A stretch of DNA of 64,000 nt from the NCBI RefSeq assembly GCF_900100495.1, contig NZ_FNCT01000015.1, positions 1 to 64,000 on the forward strand. Reading direction: 5' to 3'. Within the stretch, counting starts at the first letter, position 1; each line of letters begins with the position of its first letter. The translations under genes were made by a program, and so were the position numbers. The notes under the pieces were generated by a model. That model was not told the DNA's origin and searched no databases. It worked only from the letters and a program-made list of their open reading frames with translations. This document shows, piece by piece, positions 1 to 7,252 of the stretch. This DNA is from Pseudomonas benzenivorans (GTDB taxonomy: Bacteria > Pseudomonadota > Gammaproteobacteria > Pseudomonadales > Pseudomonadaceae).

Positions 1-74
1 TAACGTTTGGTTAAGGGGCCGGCTTTAGCCGGTCCCGAGTGAGCGAAGCGAACGGCTTGAACCAGTTGTTAGGT
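1..74 (-). repeat. attC site 1 (cut by window edge)
   Basis: Begins at the window edge in TAACGTTTGG and ends with the core GTTAGGT at 68-74. The inner part has the same arms as the other attC sites (ggttaagg, agtgagcgaagcgaac, cttgaacca). It belongs to the cassette whose gene is 86-664. The outermost one to three bases are probably missing. Confidence 0.85.
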
Positions 75-85
75 GTGGTTGCCAA

Positions 86-664
86 TTACTGCTTCTGAAC
101 CTGAGGTTGGGGTAAGCTTCTATAAAGATTGCGCTCAACTCTATACAGGAAGGCGCATTGCCATAAGCCCAGTATTAAAAATATTAACCCCAATGCTCTA
201 GCCAATATTGCATGTGCTGAAAGTAATGACGCTTCTTGGTTAAGCAAGCTTGCAAAGCAGAGGGCCAAACCAGACACGGAGACAAAATGTGCTGCGGCCC
301 AGCGAAACGCTAAATAGCCACTGAGCTCATGATTGATTGTTCCTGAGTATCGCCATTTTAGAAAGAAAGCATATGGCTCGTCGTAAGTCATTCCGTTTGT
401 ATGTAGGAGCGATGGCACTGACCAGCGGAGTTTCCATGCTATTGCATCCAGAACTATCCAGAGAGCTAGACGATAAAGTGTAAAGGAGACAAAGCCCACT
501 GCGGTAATGGCGGCTGCCGCCACTAGTTCATTTTTTACAGCCCAATCAGTTAGGCTCTGGTACTCGTTGATGCTTAATATTGCGATGGCTGAGATTACAG
601 TTCCGGTGAGTAGGTACCGAATTGCGATCTCGATAGTGGAAATTAGCTTTGTCAATGTATCCAC
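86..664 (-). CDS. Cassette-borne membrane protein of unknown function
   Basis: 192 residues with about four hydrophobic segments (near residues 15-35, 45-70, 120-145 and 150-175), so probably an inner-membrane protein. The start is GTG at 664, with GGAG eight bases upstream. The protein resembles nothing I recognise. It is the most distal cassette in the window and is flanked by attC sites on both sides. The base composition is A+T richer than the chromosome, as expected for a captured cassette. No promoter of its own is evident, so expression probably depends on read-through from the attI side. Confidence 0.75.
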   Translation of the reverse strand: MDTLTKLISTIEIAIRYLLTGTVISAIAILSINEYQSLTDWAVKNELVAAAAITAVGFVSFTLYRLALWIVLDAIAWKLRWSVPSLLHTNGMTYDEPYAFFLKWRYSGTINHELSGYLAFRWAAAHFVSVSGLALCFASLLNQEASLLSAHAILARALGLIFLILGLWQCAFLYRVERNLYRSLPQPQVQKQ

Positions 665-678
665 AGTGCTGTCTCCAC

Positions 679-755
679 ACCTAACGTTTGGTTAAGGGGC
701 GGGCTTTAGCCCGTCCCGAGTGAGCGAAGCGAACGACTTGAACCACTAGTTAGGG
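679..755 (-). repeat. attC site 2
   Basis: Imperfect palindrome from ACCTAAC (679-685) to GTTAGGG (749-755), 77 bp, with the inner hairpin gggcgggctttagcccgtccc. The TAG stop of the 746-1114 gene lies inside it. Confidence 0.9.
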
Positions 756-1114
756 TCTTGGTAGGAAACTGAAAATAGCGCCAGAATCCCACAAACCCAA
801 TAAGCAGCAAGGCTGACCGCTAGCACCATTACTCGTGAAGGATCATGGGAGGTGTGGTAAGCATATTGGGAACTGAGCCCTATTACTATACATACCCAGC
901 CCAAGAAAATTGGGAATAGTAAATTTGTACCTATGTATATGGATGCAAAAACAAAAAGTAGCGGAATACCTGCGATCATGAAGTACAAAAGTGAGGCTTT
1001 GAGAGGATTTGATTCGTAGCTGCTTGATTTTATAGCAACAATAATTTCTCCCACTACAAGCAACGCAAATAGTACAAGAGTCAGATGTCCACGCTTTCGG
1101 GCTTCCTGCGCCAT
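746..1114 (-). CDS. Cassette-borne small membrane protein of unknown function
   Basis: 122 residues with four predicted hydrophobic helices (about residues 10-27, 42-60, 62-82 and 95-115) and a short charged N-terminus, so probably an integral inner-membrane protein. The ATG is at 1114; the Shine-Dalgarno sequence is weak. The stop codon falls within attC site 2, a common arrangement in compact cassettes. Not recognised as a known family. Both this gene and the 86-664 gene encode small multi-helix membrane proteins, although their sequences are not obviously related. Confidence 0.75.
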   Translation of the reverse strand: MAQEARKRGHLTLVLFALLVVGEIIVAIKSSSYESNPLKASLLYFMIAGIPLLFVFASIYIGTNLLFPIFLGWVCIVIGLSSQYAYHTSHDPSRVMVLAVSLAAYWVCGILALFSVSYQDPN

Positions 1115-1122
1115 GTCTTGAT

Positions 1123-1198
1123 CCCTAACGTTTGGTTAAGAGGCGGGCTTTAGCCCGTCCCAGTGAGCGAAGCGAACGGTTTGAACCAATTGTTATAC
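1123..1198 (-). repeat. attC site 3
   Basis: 76-bp palindrome from CCCTAAC (1123-1129) to GTTATAC (1192-1198). Its arms match the neighbouring attC sites. The outer cores are slightly off consensus: C at the R position on one side, and T in the purine run on the other. Confidence 0.88.
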
Positions 1199-1678
1199 AT
1201 GCAACACCACGTCCCCGGCTTTTTTTGCTTCCCAGTACGCTTCTCTGATTTCTTTTGCGAGATTTTTTCCTAGCAGAGTATTTGCCCCTGAAATAAGTCC
1301 ATCGCAAACAAGCTGATTGGGAAAGGGTAGCAGCGCTGTTTTGATTATGCTGTACTCATGCACCAAATTTTCCAGAGGCGAGGTCAGTGCGGTAGTTTGA
1401 TAAAAAACTCCGGTGCCTAGTTTTTTGAAGACATAACCATTCTTGTATTTTTTAAGATAAACAAATTCGCCATGCACTGCGGATTTTAGTGGTTCTAAAA
1501 AATCTATTTCTTCTGCTTTTTTTAAGGCGCTGCTGAAGGAAGCACTGTCCTCATAAAGTTTTGAGCGTGCAGCCACATATTCTTTAATATCGCTAGGAGG
1601 CTGGCCTAAATTTATGTGCGTCAGGATGGCTTTGTATTTTGACAAAAATTCGGAGGCTAGTTCTGGTTTTAGAAGCAT
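1193..1678 (-). CDS. Cassette-borne hypothetical soluble protein
   Basis: 161 residues, lysine-rich, mostly charged and helical in character, with no signal peptide or membrane segment. The ATG is at 1678 and the TAA at 1193 lies in the attC core. I recognise no family. The A+T-rich codon use contrasts strongly with the chromosomal genes to the right and supports an external origin. A cytoplasmic role, possibly in defence or toxin immunity as for many cassette proteins, would be guesswork. Confidence 0.75.
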   Translation of the reverse strand: MLLKPELASEFLSKYKAILTHINLGQPPSDIKEYVAARSKLYEDSASFSSALKKAEEIDFLEPLKSAVHGEFVYLKKYKNGYVFKKLGTGVFYQTTALTSPLENLVHEYSIIKTALLPFPNQLVCDGLISGANTLLGKNLAKEIREAYWEAKKAGDVVLHV

Positions 1679-1700
1679 CCAACACCTTTCTGGCTTGCAT

Positions 1701-1776
1701 GTATAACGTTTGGTTAAGGGGCGGGCTTTAGCCCGTCCCAGTGAGCGCAGCGAACGGTTTGAACCAGTTGTTATGC
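1701..1776 (-). repeat. attC site 4
   Basis: 76-bp palindrome from GTATAAC (1701-1707) to GTTATGC (1770-1776). It differs from site 3 at only a few positions (for example gagcgcagcg for gagcgaagcg). Confidence 0.9.
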
Positions 1777-2133
1777 ATCGAGTAACTCGGGATCAAACCA
1801 CACGTCTTCGAAATTATTGCCGTCGATCTGAAAGCGGTAGCCGGCAGGTAGATCAAGATAGACTGCAACCTCTGGCAGGTAGCTGTCGATGTGCTCTATG
1901 TGCAACGAAGAAAAGAAATCGTCAGCGTCGGACAGCTCTGCGCCACACCAGATGTACCAACCGTTAGTACCATTTTCTGGTTTATGCCTTAGCCCGTTAA
2001 TGGGTAACAGCCCTATGGTACTTAAGGCGATTCCAAGTTTTGACCCGCTCTCTGGTTTCTGAGGGGTAACATTCTTCCATTCGCAGATGGTCTGTTCCTT
2101 CAGGATTTTCACGGTGTAACTCCGAAGGTGCAT
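1771..2133 (-). CDS. Cassette-borne protein, possibly Imm33/DUF2185-like immunity protein
   Basis: Up to 120 residues. The C-terminal half, with GWYIWCGAELSD and LPAGYRFQIDG followed by DVWFD, recalls small Imm33/DUF2185-type proteins, which are frequent in polymorphic-toxin and cassette contexts; this is from memory and tentative. The first ATG at 2133 is formed by the attC core itself (gttATGc). A GTG at 2112 preceded by GGAG at good spacing is the more likely start and would give 113 residues. The protein is acidic and probably cytoplasmic. Confidence 0.65.
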   Translation of the reverse strand: MHLRSYTVKILKEQTICEWKNVTPQKPESGSKLGIALSTIGLLPINGLRHKPENGTNGWYIWCGAELSDADDFFSSLHIEHIDSYLPEVAVYLDLPAGYRFQIDGNNFEDVWFDPELLDA

Positions 2134-2205
2134 AACGTTTGGTTAAGGGGCGGGCTTTAGCCCGTCCCAGTGAGCGAAGCAAACGACTTGAACCATTTGT
2201 TAGGC
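2130..2205 (-). repeat. attC site 5
   Basis: 76-bp palindrome from GCATAAC (2130-2136) to GTTAGGC (2199-2205), with the same inner arms as sites 1-4. Confidence 0.9.
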
Positions 2206-2214
2206 TTTGCAGGG

Positions 2215-2736
2215 CTATGCTTGTGCTTCAATTTTTGCAAAGACCTGCCCGCCGTCCGAAACTTTCTGGCCCATAAGTCGGTGAATGTAAAAATCGGAAT
2301 TCAGAATTGCACAAGCTCTGACAAAAGCAACTCTTGGTGTTGCAGGGTCTTCGTGCGCAACACACTTTAGAGTCATGCATTTATCTCTAATGTGCCCTGA
2401 ATTGAAGCTGAGCTTTGCGTTGTCTTTTGCCAATATGTTATGAGCAAAGTCATTCCGAATTTCTCTTATTGTATGCAGGTCTTTGGCAATAACTCGGCTG
2501 CACATGCCAAGAACGCACGCCAAGTCTATTTTGGCTGAGAAACTAGAAAGGGGACTGCTTTTGCCAAGTAACCGTGTTACAGACTCTTTATCGTCAATGA
2601 GAAATGAACGGATAGCTGCTTCTAGCTCTTCCTCAATCCAGGCAGCACCAACAATTGCCGCCGCTCTGTCGGATTGACCGTCCATTTCAGAGATAAGGGC
2701 TTCAACTTTTTCATATGCTTCGTTGGTTGCTGACAT
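2215..2736 (-). CDS. Cassette-borne MltR-like protein
   Basis: 173 residues. The stretch DRAAAIVGAAWIEEELE, then SPLSSFSAKIDLA, then IREIRNDFAH matches the layout of the mannitol-repressor MltR/DUF4145-like family, an all-helical domain common in small stand-alone proteins. MltR represses mannitol genes in enteric bacteria, but there are no mannitol genes here, so that function should not be transferred. The ATG at 2736 is about 14 bases from the previous cassette junction. Family assignment is moderate, function unknown. Confidence 0.7.
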   Translation of the reverse strand: MSATNEAYEKVEALISEMDGQSDRAAAIVGAAWIEEELEAAIRSFLIDDKESVTRLLGKSSPLSSFSAKIDLACVLGMCSRVIAKDLHTIREIRNDFAHNILAKDNAKLSFNSGHIRDKCMTLKCVAHEDPATPRVAFVRACAILNSDFYIHRLMGQKVSDGGQVFAKIEAQA

Positions 2737-2743
2737 TGGATTT

Positions 2744-2820
2744 GCCTAACGTTCAGGTTAAGGGGCCGCGGAACGAGGTCCCGAGTGAGCGAAGCGAACG
2801 ACTTGAACCGCTTGTTATGC
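2744..2820 (-). repeat. attC site 6 (divergent)
   Basis: 77-bp palindrome from GCCTAAC (2744-2750) to GTTATGC (2814-2820). The left inner arm differs from the other five sites (gttcaggtt and ggggccgcggaacgaggtccc), so this cassette, next to attI, carries a distinguishable attC. Confidence 0.88.
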
Positions 2821-3105
2821 GTTCGGAGGTAAGGTATGGGGTGTGAAACTTTGTTCCCATTTTACCTCTTTGGAAGATACTGATAATACAGGGGTTCTAG
2901 AACGCTCCTCCCATGGTTCAACGGAGGTATTGAACTCCAGAATGAAGTATTCACGACCACAGGTGCGCCAGCTCATACATGGGCAGACATTAGGCTCCTG
3001 ATTCCATGGAATAAGGCTTCTCGCTCTGAGTTCAAGTATGGCCTCTTCCTTGGTTGTGAATTCACCACACCACTCTGCGTGAGCTTCATCCTCAATGATG
3101 AACAT
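2815..3105 (-). CDS. First cassette gene: small hypothetical protein
   Basis: 96 residues from the ATG at 3105, which has GAGG seven bases upstream. An in-frame ATG at 3132 exists but overlaps the attI/cassette core (gcgcATaac) and has no ribosome site. The protein is acidic, begins MFIIEDEAHAEW, and carries a CPCMSWRTCG cysteine cluster near the middle. I recognise no family. As the cassette nearest attI, it is the most recent insertion by the usual integron logic and should be the best expressed. Confidence 0.65.
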   Translation of the reverse strand: MFIIEDEAHAEWCGEFTTKEEAILELRARSLIPWNQEPNVCPCMSWRTCGREYFILEFNTSVEPWEERSRTPVLSVSSKEVKWEQSFTPHTLPPNA

Positions 3106-3128
3106 GGCGGAACCTCGTGCTTTTAAGC

Positions 3129-3287
3129 GCATAACAGTGATTAGATGGAATTCTTCGTTAATCCGATGGTAGAGAATTCTGCATAACTCCGCATCTCCCC
3201 ATCCCCTGCTCAGAAAAAATCAACAGCCAATCAATGAGTTAGGCCAGTAGCTCCAGCCGCGCCCCGTACTCGCTTGACTTCTGTATT
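3129..3287. other. attI recombination region
   Basis: This is the sequence between the first cassette and the integrase promoter. The cassette junction core GCATAAC is at 3129-3135. A second copy of GCATAAC lies at 3181-3187, 52 bp away, and could be an accessory IntI site. The exact attI limits cannot be set by eye. I looked for a leftward cassette promoter (Pc) here and found no convincing -35/-10 pair. Confidence 0.6.
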
Positions 3288-3304
3288 TTGCTCTACCATT
3301 ACTA

Positions 3305-3320
3305 CTGTATAAAAAAACAG
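3305..3320 (+). promoter_or_regulatory. LexA box in the integrase promoter
   Basis: CTGTATAAAAAAACAG is a perfect CTGT-N8-ACAG LexA operator, and the flanking TA extends the match to the E. coli SOS consensus. It lies 15 bases upstream of the integrase ATG and overlaps a TATAAA-like -10. A TTGACT at 3274 is a candidate -35, though spacing to the -10 is long. SOS control of integron integrases is established for other integrons. Confidence 0.8.
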
Positions 3321-3335
3321 CACCCAGGAGCCGAC

Positions 3336-4301
3336 ATGGACAGTTCAACCTCCAAGCCTCGCCTGCGTGAGCAGGTCAGAGCGGTGATGCGCTTGCATCA
3401 TTACAGCATCCGCACCGAGAAATCCTATTGGTACTGGATTCGTTACTTTATCCGCTTCCATCAGTTGCGCCATCCGCTGGAACTGGGCGCGGCCGAGGTC
3501 AATGCCTTTCTCACTTGGCTGGCAGTGGAGCGCAAGGTCGCAGCCGCCACCCAGAACCTGGCGCTCAATGCCCTGGTATTTCTCTATGCAAAGGTGCTGC
3601 AACAACCCCTGGGGCAGGTCGGCGAGGTAGTGCGTGCCAAGCGCTCGGCGCGCATTCCCTGCGTATTGACGCACGCCGAGGCAACGGCGCTCATCGGCCT
3701 TCTGGGCCAGCCTTACCAGTTGTTGGCCTCACTCATGTACGGCGCTGGCTTGCGGGTGGTGGAAGCGGCACGCCTGCGCATCAAGGATGTGGATTTCGAC
3801 AGGCAGGTGATCACCGTGCACGATGGCAAGGGCGCCAAGGACCGCACCACCTTGTTGCCGGCCTCACTCATCACGCCATTGCTGGAGCGCAGACAGCGAA
3901 TGCTCACCGCCTGGAAGCAGCAGGACAATTTCTACCAGGCTCCGGTTAGCCTGCCTTTTGCCTTGCGCCGTAAATACCCCAATGCGGCGCGCTCGTTCGA
4001 GTGGCAATGGCTATTTCCCTCCACTGGCCTGTGCACGGATGAAGACGGCACGATCGTGCGCCATCACATTCATGTCAGCTCCATCCAGAAAGCGGTCAAG
4101 CAGGCGGTGCGACGCTCCAGCATTTATAAGCCGGCCGGCTGCCACACCCTCCGCCATAGCTTCGCCACCGAGTTGCTCAGGCGTGGCAGCGACATTCGTA
4201 CCGTGCAGACGCTGCTGGGGCATGCGGATGTGCGAACCACGCAGATCTATACCCATGTGCTGGGCCAGGGTTTTGCCGGGGTGCAGAGCCCTTTGAGCTA
4301 G
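3336..4301 (+). CDS. intI: Integron integrase IntI
   Basis: 321-residue tyrosine recombinase that inserts and excises cassettes at attI and attC. The catalytic set is visible: Arg in GAGLRVVEAARLR, the HTLRHSF motif, the GH of LLGHADVRTT and the Tyr of QIYTHV. The IntI-specific extra helix region, including ARSFEWQWLFPS, separates it from XerC/D. The ATG at 3336 follows CAGGAG at proper spacing; an upstream in-frame TTG at 3288 would lie in the promoter and is rejected. The gene is full length and intact, and is divergent from the cassettes. Regulation by LexA is likely from the box at 3305-3320. Confidence 0.95.
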   Translation: MDSSTSKPRLREQVRAVMRLHHYSIRTEKSYWYWIRYFIRFHQLRHPLELGAAEVNAFLTWLAVERKVAAATQNLALNALVFLYAKVLQQPLGQVGEVVRAKRSARIPCVLTHAEATALIGLLGQPYQLLASLMYGAGLRVVEAARLRIKDVDFDRQVITVHDGKGAKDRTTLLPASLITPLLERRQRMLTAWKQQDNFYQAPVSLPFALRRKYPNAARSFEWQWLFPSTGLCTDEDGTIVRHHIHVSSIQKAVKQAVRRSSIYKPAGCHTLRHSFATELLRRGSDIRTVQTLLGHADVRTTQIYTHVLGQGFAGVQSPLS

Positions 4302-5029
4302 TGAAAATATCGAGCGCCGTCGCGAGAGCGTCACCAGGTGTTCACGTAGCGCAACCACAGCAGCCAGCGCCTGGAGCGCGATCGCGGTAGGCGAAAGTTT
4401 TTCACAAGTTCGTTGGGCTAGCAGTGACTCAGGCAGGCTACCGCCGCCCCTTGCGCGCAATAGGGCTGGCGACGGAATGGCAAAAACACAGGGAACACTG
4501 GCGGTCCTTGCCGCATAGGCGGGAGTAGCAGGCAGTCCCTTGGTTTGACCGAGCATAGTGCAGTGGGCCGCCCGGGCCAAGACTCCTGCGGCCAGGTACA
4601 CATGCCTGGTTGTGGCTTGCTCGCACAGACGCTGGCGGTGCCCTGTTATGAGGGACGGGCAAGGACGGATCCTCGGGGCCGAGCCACGGCAAGCTGGCTC
4701 TTATCAAACAACTCGCATGTCATTGATTTCATGAGTTATGACACGTTGTGTAGGAGCGGCGGGGACGGCGTTCCGCTTCAGCCACGAAAGCTTGTGAAAC
4801 ACAGCACAGCTTCGCGGCTAAAGCCGCTCCTACGGGTGCCTGCAAGCCGACAGACGCGATTGCCTCTAGTTTGCGGCGCGACCGTGCTTCGTCGGAGACG
4901 GAGAGGCCCCTCCTACGGCGTTAGCGTGAAGGCTGGACGAAAAAGCGGCCTGTGCGCCCATCCAGCCCCAGTACCTAAAAGAGCCCAAGCGTTCTTTCAT
5001 CATGCGCGGTGTCTCTCGCGGCATGCCCG
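4302..5029. other. Gene-free stretch after the integrase
   Basis: 728 bp without a convincing gene; open frames on both strands lack ribosome sites and family motifs. It holds one palindromic repeat (4750-4833), a half-repeat around 4894-4918 (aggcccctcctacg), and a 20-base string near 5012-5031 (TCTCGCGGCATGCCCGTTAG) that recurs near 52887-52906. Confidence 0.6.
4750..4833. repeat. Pseudomonas palindromic repeat (GTAGGAGCGGC type)
   Basis: Left arm GTAGGAGCGGC, right arm GCCGCTCCTAC, with an inner ttcgcggctaaa segment. Related elements lie at 48598-48662, 55592-55678 and 55885-55970. These are dispersed, REP-like intergenic hairpins. Confidence 0.8.
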
Positions 5030-5710
5030 TTAGCGCGACAGGAACCCCGCCACCGCCTCCGCCGCCGCCTGCAAATGCTGCTCATGGCTTAAGCCCGAAC
5101 TCTTCAGCGGCTTGAGGTCGTGGTCGGCGGCGTTCAGCCAGTGCAGCCTGATCGTTTCGGCCAGCTCATAGCTGGCCACCCTCGAGCGATCACCCAAGGC
5201 ATCGCGTTCGCCCTGGACGATCAGGGTCGGCGTGCGCAGTTCGGCCAGGTGCGCCACCCGTGGCTTGTCCGGTTTGCCGACGGCATAGAAGGGATAGCCC
5301 AGGCAGACCAGGGCATCCGCGCCGAGTTCGTCGGCCAGCAGGCTGGCCATGCGCCCGCCCATCGACTTGCCGCCGATGGCCAGCGGCCCTGCGACCTGTT
5401 GGCGCACCTCGGCATACACCGCACGCCACTGCTCGAGCAGTTTGGCTTGGGGGTTGGGCGGGCGCTTCTTACCGTCCAGCCGCCTTGCGGCCATGTAGGC
5501 GAACTCGAAGCGCAGCACCGCCACGCCGCGCGCCGCGAGGTTTTCCGCCATCTGCTGGAGGAACGCGCTGTCCATCGGCGCGCCGGCGCCATGGGCGAGA
5601 ATCAGGGTGGCGCGACTCGCGCCTGCGGGGCGATCCCACAGCCACGCCCGTTGTTCCTCCCCTTGCGCGCATTGACCCCCGTCAATACCGGCACTTTGCC
5701 CTTTGCTCAT
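5030..5710 (-). CDS. Alpha/beta hydrolase, KANL3/Tex30-like
   Basis: 226 residues with an alpha/beta-hydrolase fold: an oxyanion region LAHGAGAPMD near residue 40, the nucleophile elbow GGKSMGG near residue 116, and a likely catalytic His in AADHDLKP near residue 195. This matches the small dienelactone-hydrolase-like KANL3/Tex30 group; the substrate is unknown. The ATG at 5710 places the ANR box of the neighbouring cco operon (5672-5685) inside its first 13 codons, so either the gene carries this regulatory site or the true start is an alternative codon downstream. P. aeruginosa has, as I recall, a gene in the same position. Confidence 0.8.
   Translation of the reverse strand: MSKGQSAGIDGGQCAQGEEQRAWLWDRPAGASRATLILAHGAGAPMDSAFLQQMAENLAARGVAVLRFEFAYMAARRLDGKKRPPNPQAKLLEQWRAVYAEVRQQVAGPLAIGGKSMGGRMASLLADELGADALVCLGYPFYAVGKPDKPRVAHLAELRTPTLIVQGERDALGDRSRVASYELAETIRLHWLNAADHDLKPLKSSGLSHEQHLQAAAEAVAGFLSR
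5672..5685 (+). promoter_or_regulatory. ANR/FNR box of the first cco operon
   Basis: TTGACCCCCGTCAA is a perfect dyad of the ANR type (TTGAT-N4-ATCAA consensus). Its centre at 5678.5 would place a class II start site near 5720, with catgct as a modest -10 at about 5708, leaving a leader of about 90 bases before ccoN at 5813. Confidence 0.75.
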
Positions 5711-5812
5711 GCTTGCCTCGCTTTAAGAGTCAGTTGCCCTCGCTAGCGCCTAGGCGCGCGAGGCCGATTGCTTTCGAATGATCTGCCCATAACCGTGGAT
5801 GGAAACCCAGAC

Positions 5813-7252
5813 ATGAACACAACAACCAGTTCCGCCTACAACTACAAGGTGGTTCGCCAATTCGCCATTATGACGGTGGTGTGGGGCATAGTCGGGATGG
5901 GGCTCGGCGTGCTGATCGCCGCGCAACTGGCCTGGCCCGAACTCAATTTCGACCTGCCGTGGACCAGCTTCGGCCGCCTGCGGCCGTTGCACACCAACGC
6001 GGTGATCTTCGCCTTCGGCGGTTGCGCCCTGTTCGCCACCAGCTACTACGCGGTACAGCGCACCTCGCAGGCGACCCTGTTCGCACCCAAGCTGGCGGCC
6101 TTCACCTTCTGGGGTTGGCAACTGGTGATCCTGCTGGCGGCGATCAGCCTGCCGCTGGGTTATACCAGCTCCAAGGAGTACGCCGAACTGGAATGGCCGA
6201 TCGACATCCTGATCACCATCGTCTGGGTCAGCTACGCCATCGTGTTCTTCGGCACGGTGATCAAGCGCAGGGTCAGCCACATCTATGTCGGCAACTGGTT
6301 CTTCGGTGGTTTCATCCTCACCGTGGCGCTGCTGCACCTGATCAACAACCTGGAAATCCCGGTCACCCTGACCAAGTCCTACTCGGTCTACTCCGGCGCC
6401 ACCGATGCCATGGTGCAGTGGTGGTACGGCCACAACGCGGTGGGCTTCTTCCTCACCGCCGGCTTCCTCGGGATGATGTACTACTTCGTGCCCAAGCAGG
6501 CCGAACGCCCGGTGTATTCCTATCGCCTGTCGATCGTGCACTTCTGGGCGCTGATCGCCGTGTACATCTGGGCCGGCCCGCACCACCTGCACTACACCGC
6601 CCTGCCGGACTGGGCGCAGAGCCTGGGCATGGTGATGTCGCTGGTGCTGCTGGCACCGAGCTGGGGCGGCATGATCAACGGCATGATGACCCTCTCGGGG
6701 GCCTGGCATAAGCTGCGCACCGACCCGATCCTGCGCTTCCTGGTGGTGTCCCTGGCCTTCTACGGCATGTCCACCTTCGAAGGTCCGATGATGGCGATCA
6801 AGACCGTCAACGCACTGTCCCACTACACCGACTGGACCATCGGCCATGTGCACGCCGGGGCGCTGGGCTGGGTGGCGATGGTCTCCATCGGCTCGCTGTA
6901 CCACCTGATTCCCAAGGTCTTCGGCCGCAAGGAGATGTACAGCATCGGCCTGATCAACGCGCACTTCTGGCTGGCCACCATCGGCACCGTGCTGTACATC
7001 GCCTCGATGTGGGTCAACGGCATCGCCCAGGGCCTGATGTGGCGCGCGGTCAACGAAGACGGCACCCTCACCTACTCCTTCGTCGAAGCCCTGGAAGCCA
7101 GCCACCCCGGCTTCGTGGTGCGGGTGATCGGTGGGGCGATCTTCTTCAGCGGCATGCTGCTGATGGCCTGGAACGTCTGGCAGACCGTACGCGCCGCCAA
7201 GCCGGCCGAACTTGAAGCCGCCGCGCAGTACTCGGTAGAGGGAGCCCACTGA
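5813..7252 (+). CDS. ccoN: cbb3 cytochrome c oxidase subunit I (ccoN, first operon; ccoN2 by synteny)
   Basis: 479-residue multi-helix catalytic subunit of the high-affinity cbb3 oxidase. It carries the low-spin heme and the heme-CuB centre that reduces O2. Histidine-bearing helices such as WWYGHNAVGFF, WAGPHHLHYTALPDW and IGHVHAGALGW are typical of CcoN. The ATG at 5813 (MNTTTSSAYNYKVV) is chosen over an in-frame TTG at 5768 because it aligns with the start of the second copy at 9354. It is followed by ccoO with a 1-base overlap. By position this is the ANR-inducible copy. Long stretches are nearly identical in DNA to the second ccoN. Confidence 0.95.
   Translation: MNTTTSSAYNYKVVRQFAIMTVVWGIVGMGLGVLIAAQLAWPELNFDLPWTSFGRLRPLHTNAVIFAFGGCALFATSYYAVQRTSQATLFAPKLAAFTFWGWQLVILLAAISLPLGYTSSKEYAELEWPIDILITIVWVSYAIVFFGTVIKRRVSHIYVGNWFFGGFILTVALLHLINNLEIPVTLTKSYSVYSGATDAMVQWWYGHNAVGFFLTAGFLGMMYYFVPKQAERPVYSYRLSIVHFWALIAVYIWAGPHHLHYTALPDWAQSLGMVMSLVLLAPSWGGMINGMMTLSGAWHKLRTDPILRFLVVSLAFYGMSTFEGPMMAIKTVNALSHYTDWTIGHVHAGALGWVAMVSIGSLYHLIPKVFGRKEMYSIGLINAHFWLATIGTVLYIASMWVNGIAQGLMWRAVNEDGTLTYSFVEALEASHPGFVVRVIGGAIFFSGMLLMAWNVWQTVRAAKPAELEAAAQYSVEGAH

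Larger units (their letters stand above)
1..4301. mobile_element. Chromosomal-type integron: integrase, attI and at least six cassettes
   Basis: A tyrosine recombinase of the IntI type (3336-4301, rightward) stands back to back with six small leftward genes. Each gene is followed by an approximately 76-bp imperfect palindrome with RYYYAAC and GTTRRRY-like ends (attC). The attC sites are nearly identical to one another, which is typical of chromosomal integrons in Pseudomonas rather than of mixed mobile arrays. Cassette genes are visibly richer in A+T than the flanking chromosome. The array continues past the left edge, so its full length is unknown. Confidence 0.93.

Noticed and set aside
3135..3300. 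A leftward cassette promoter (Pc)
   Set aside because: Several TTGATT and TATGCA-like hexamers exist, but none has acceptable spacing.
1..4301. CRISPR array at the left end because of regular similar repeats
   Set aside because: The repeats are 76-77 bp palindromes with recombination cores, spaced by whole genes; they are attC sites.
4011..4601. A 196-codon minus-strand frame at the integrase 3' end
   Set aside because: It overlaps intI, lacks a ribosome site and shows no family motif.
5768..5812. Upstream TTG start for the first ccoN
   Set aside because: The extra 15 residues have no counterpart in the second copy, and the ATG at 5813 aligns with MSTAISQTAYNYK.
5750..7249. A 499-codon minus-strand frame opposite ccoN
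   Set aside because: Antisense of a strongly conserved gene, rich in His/Gly/Gln/Val without any family likeness.
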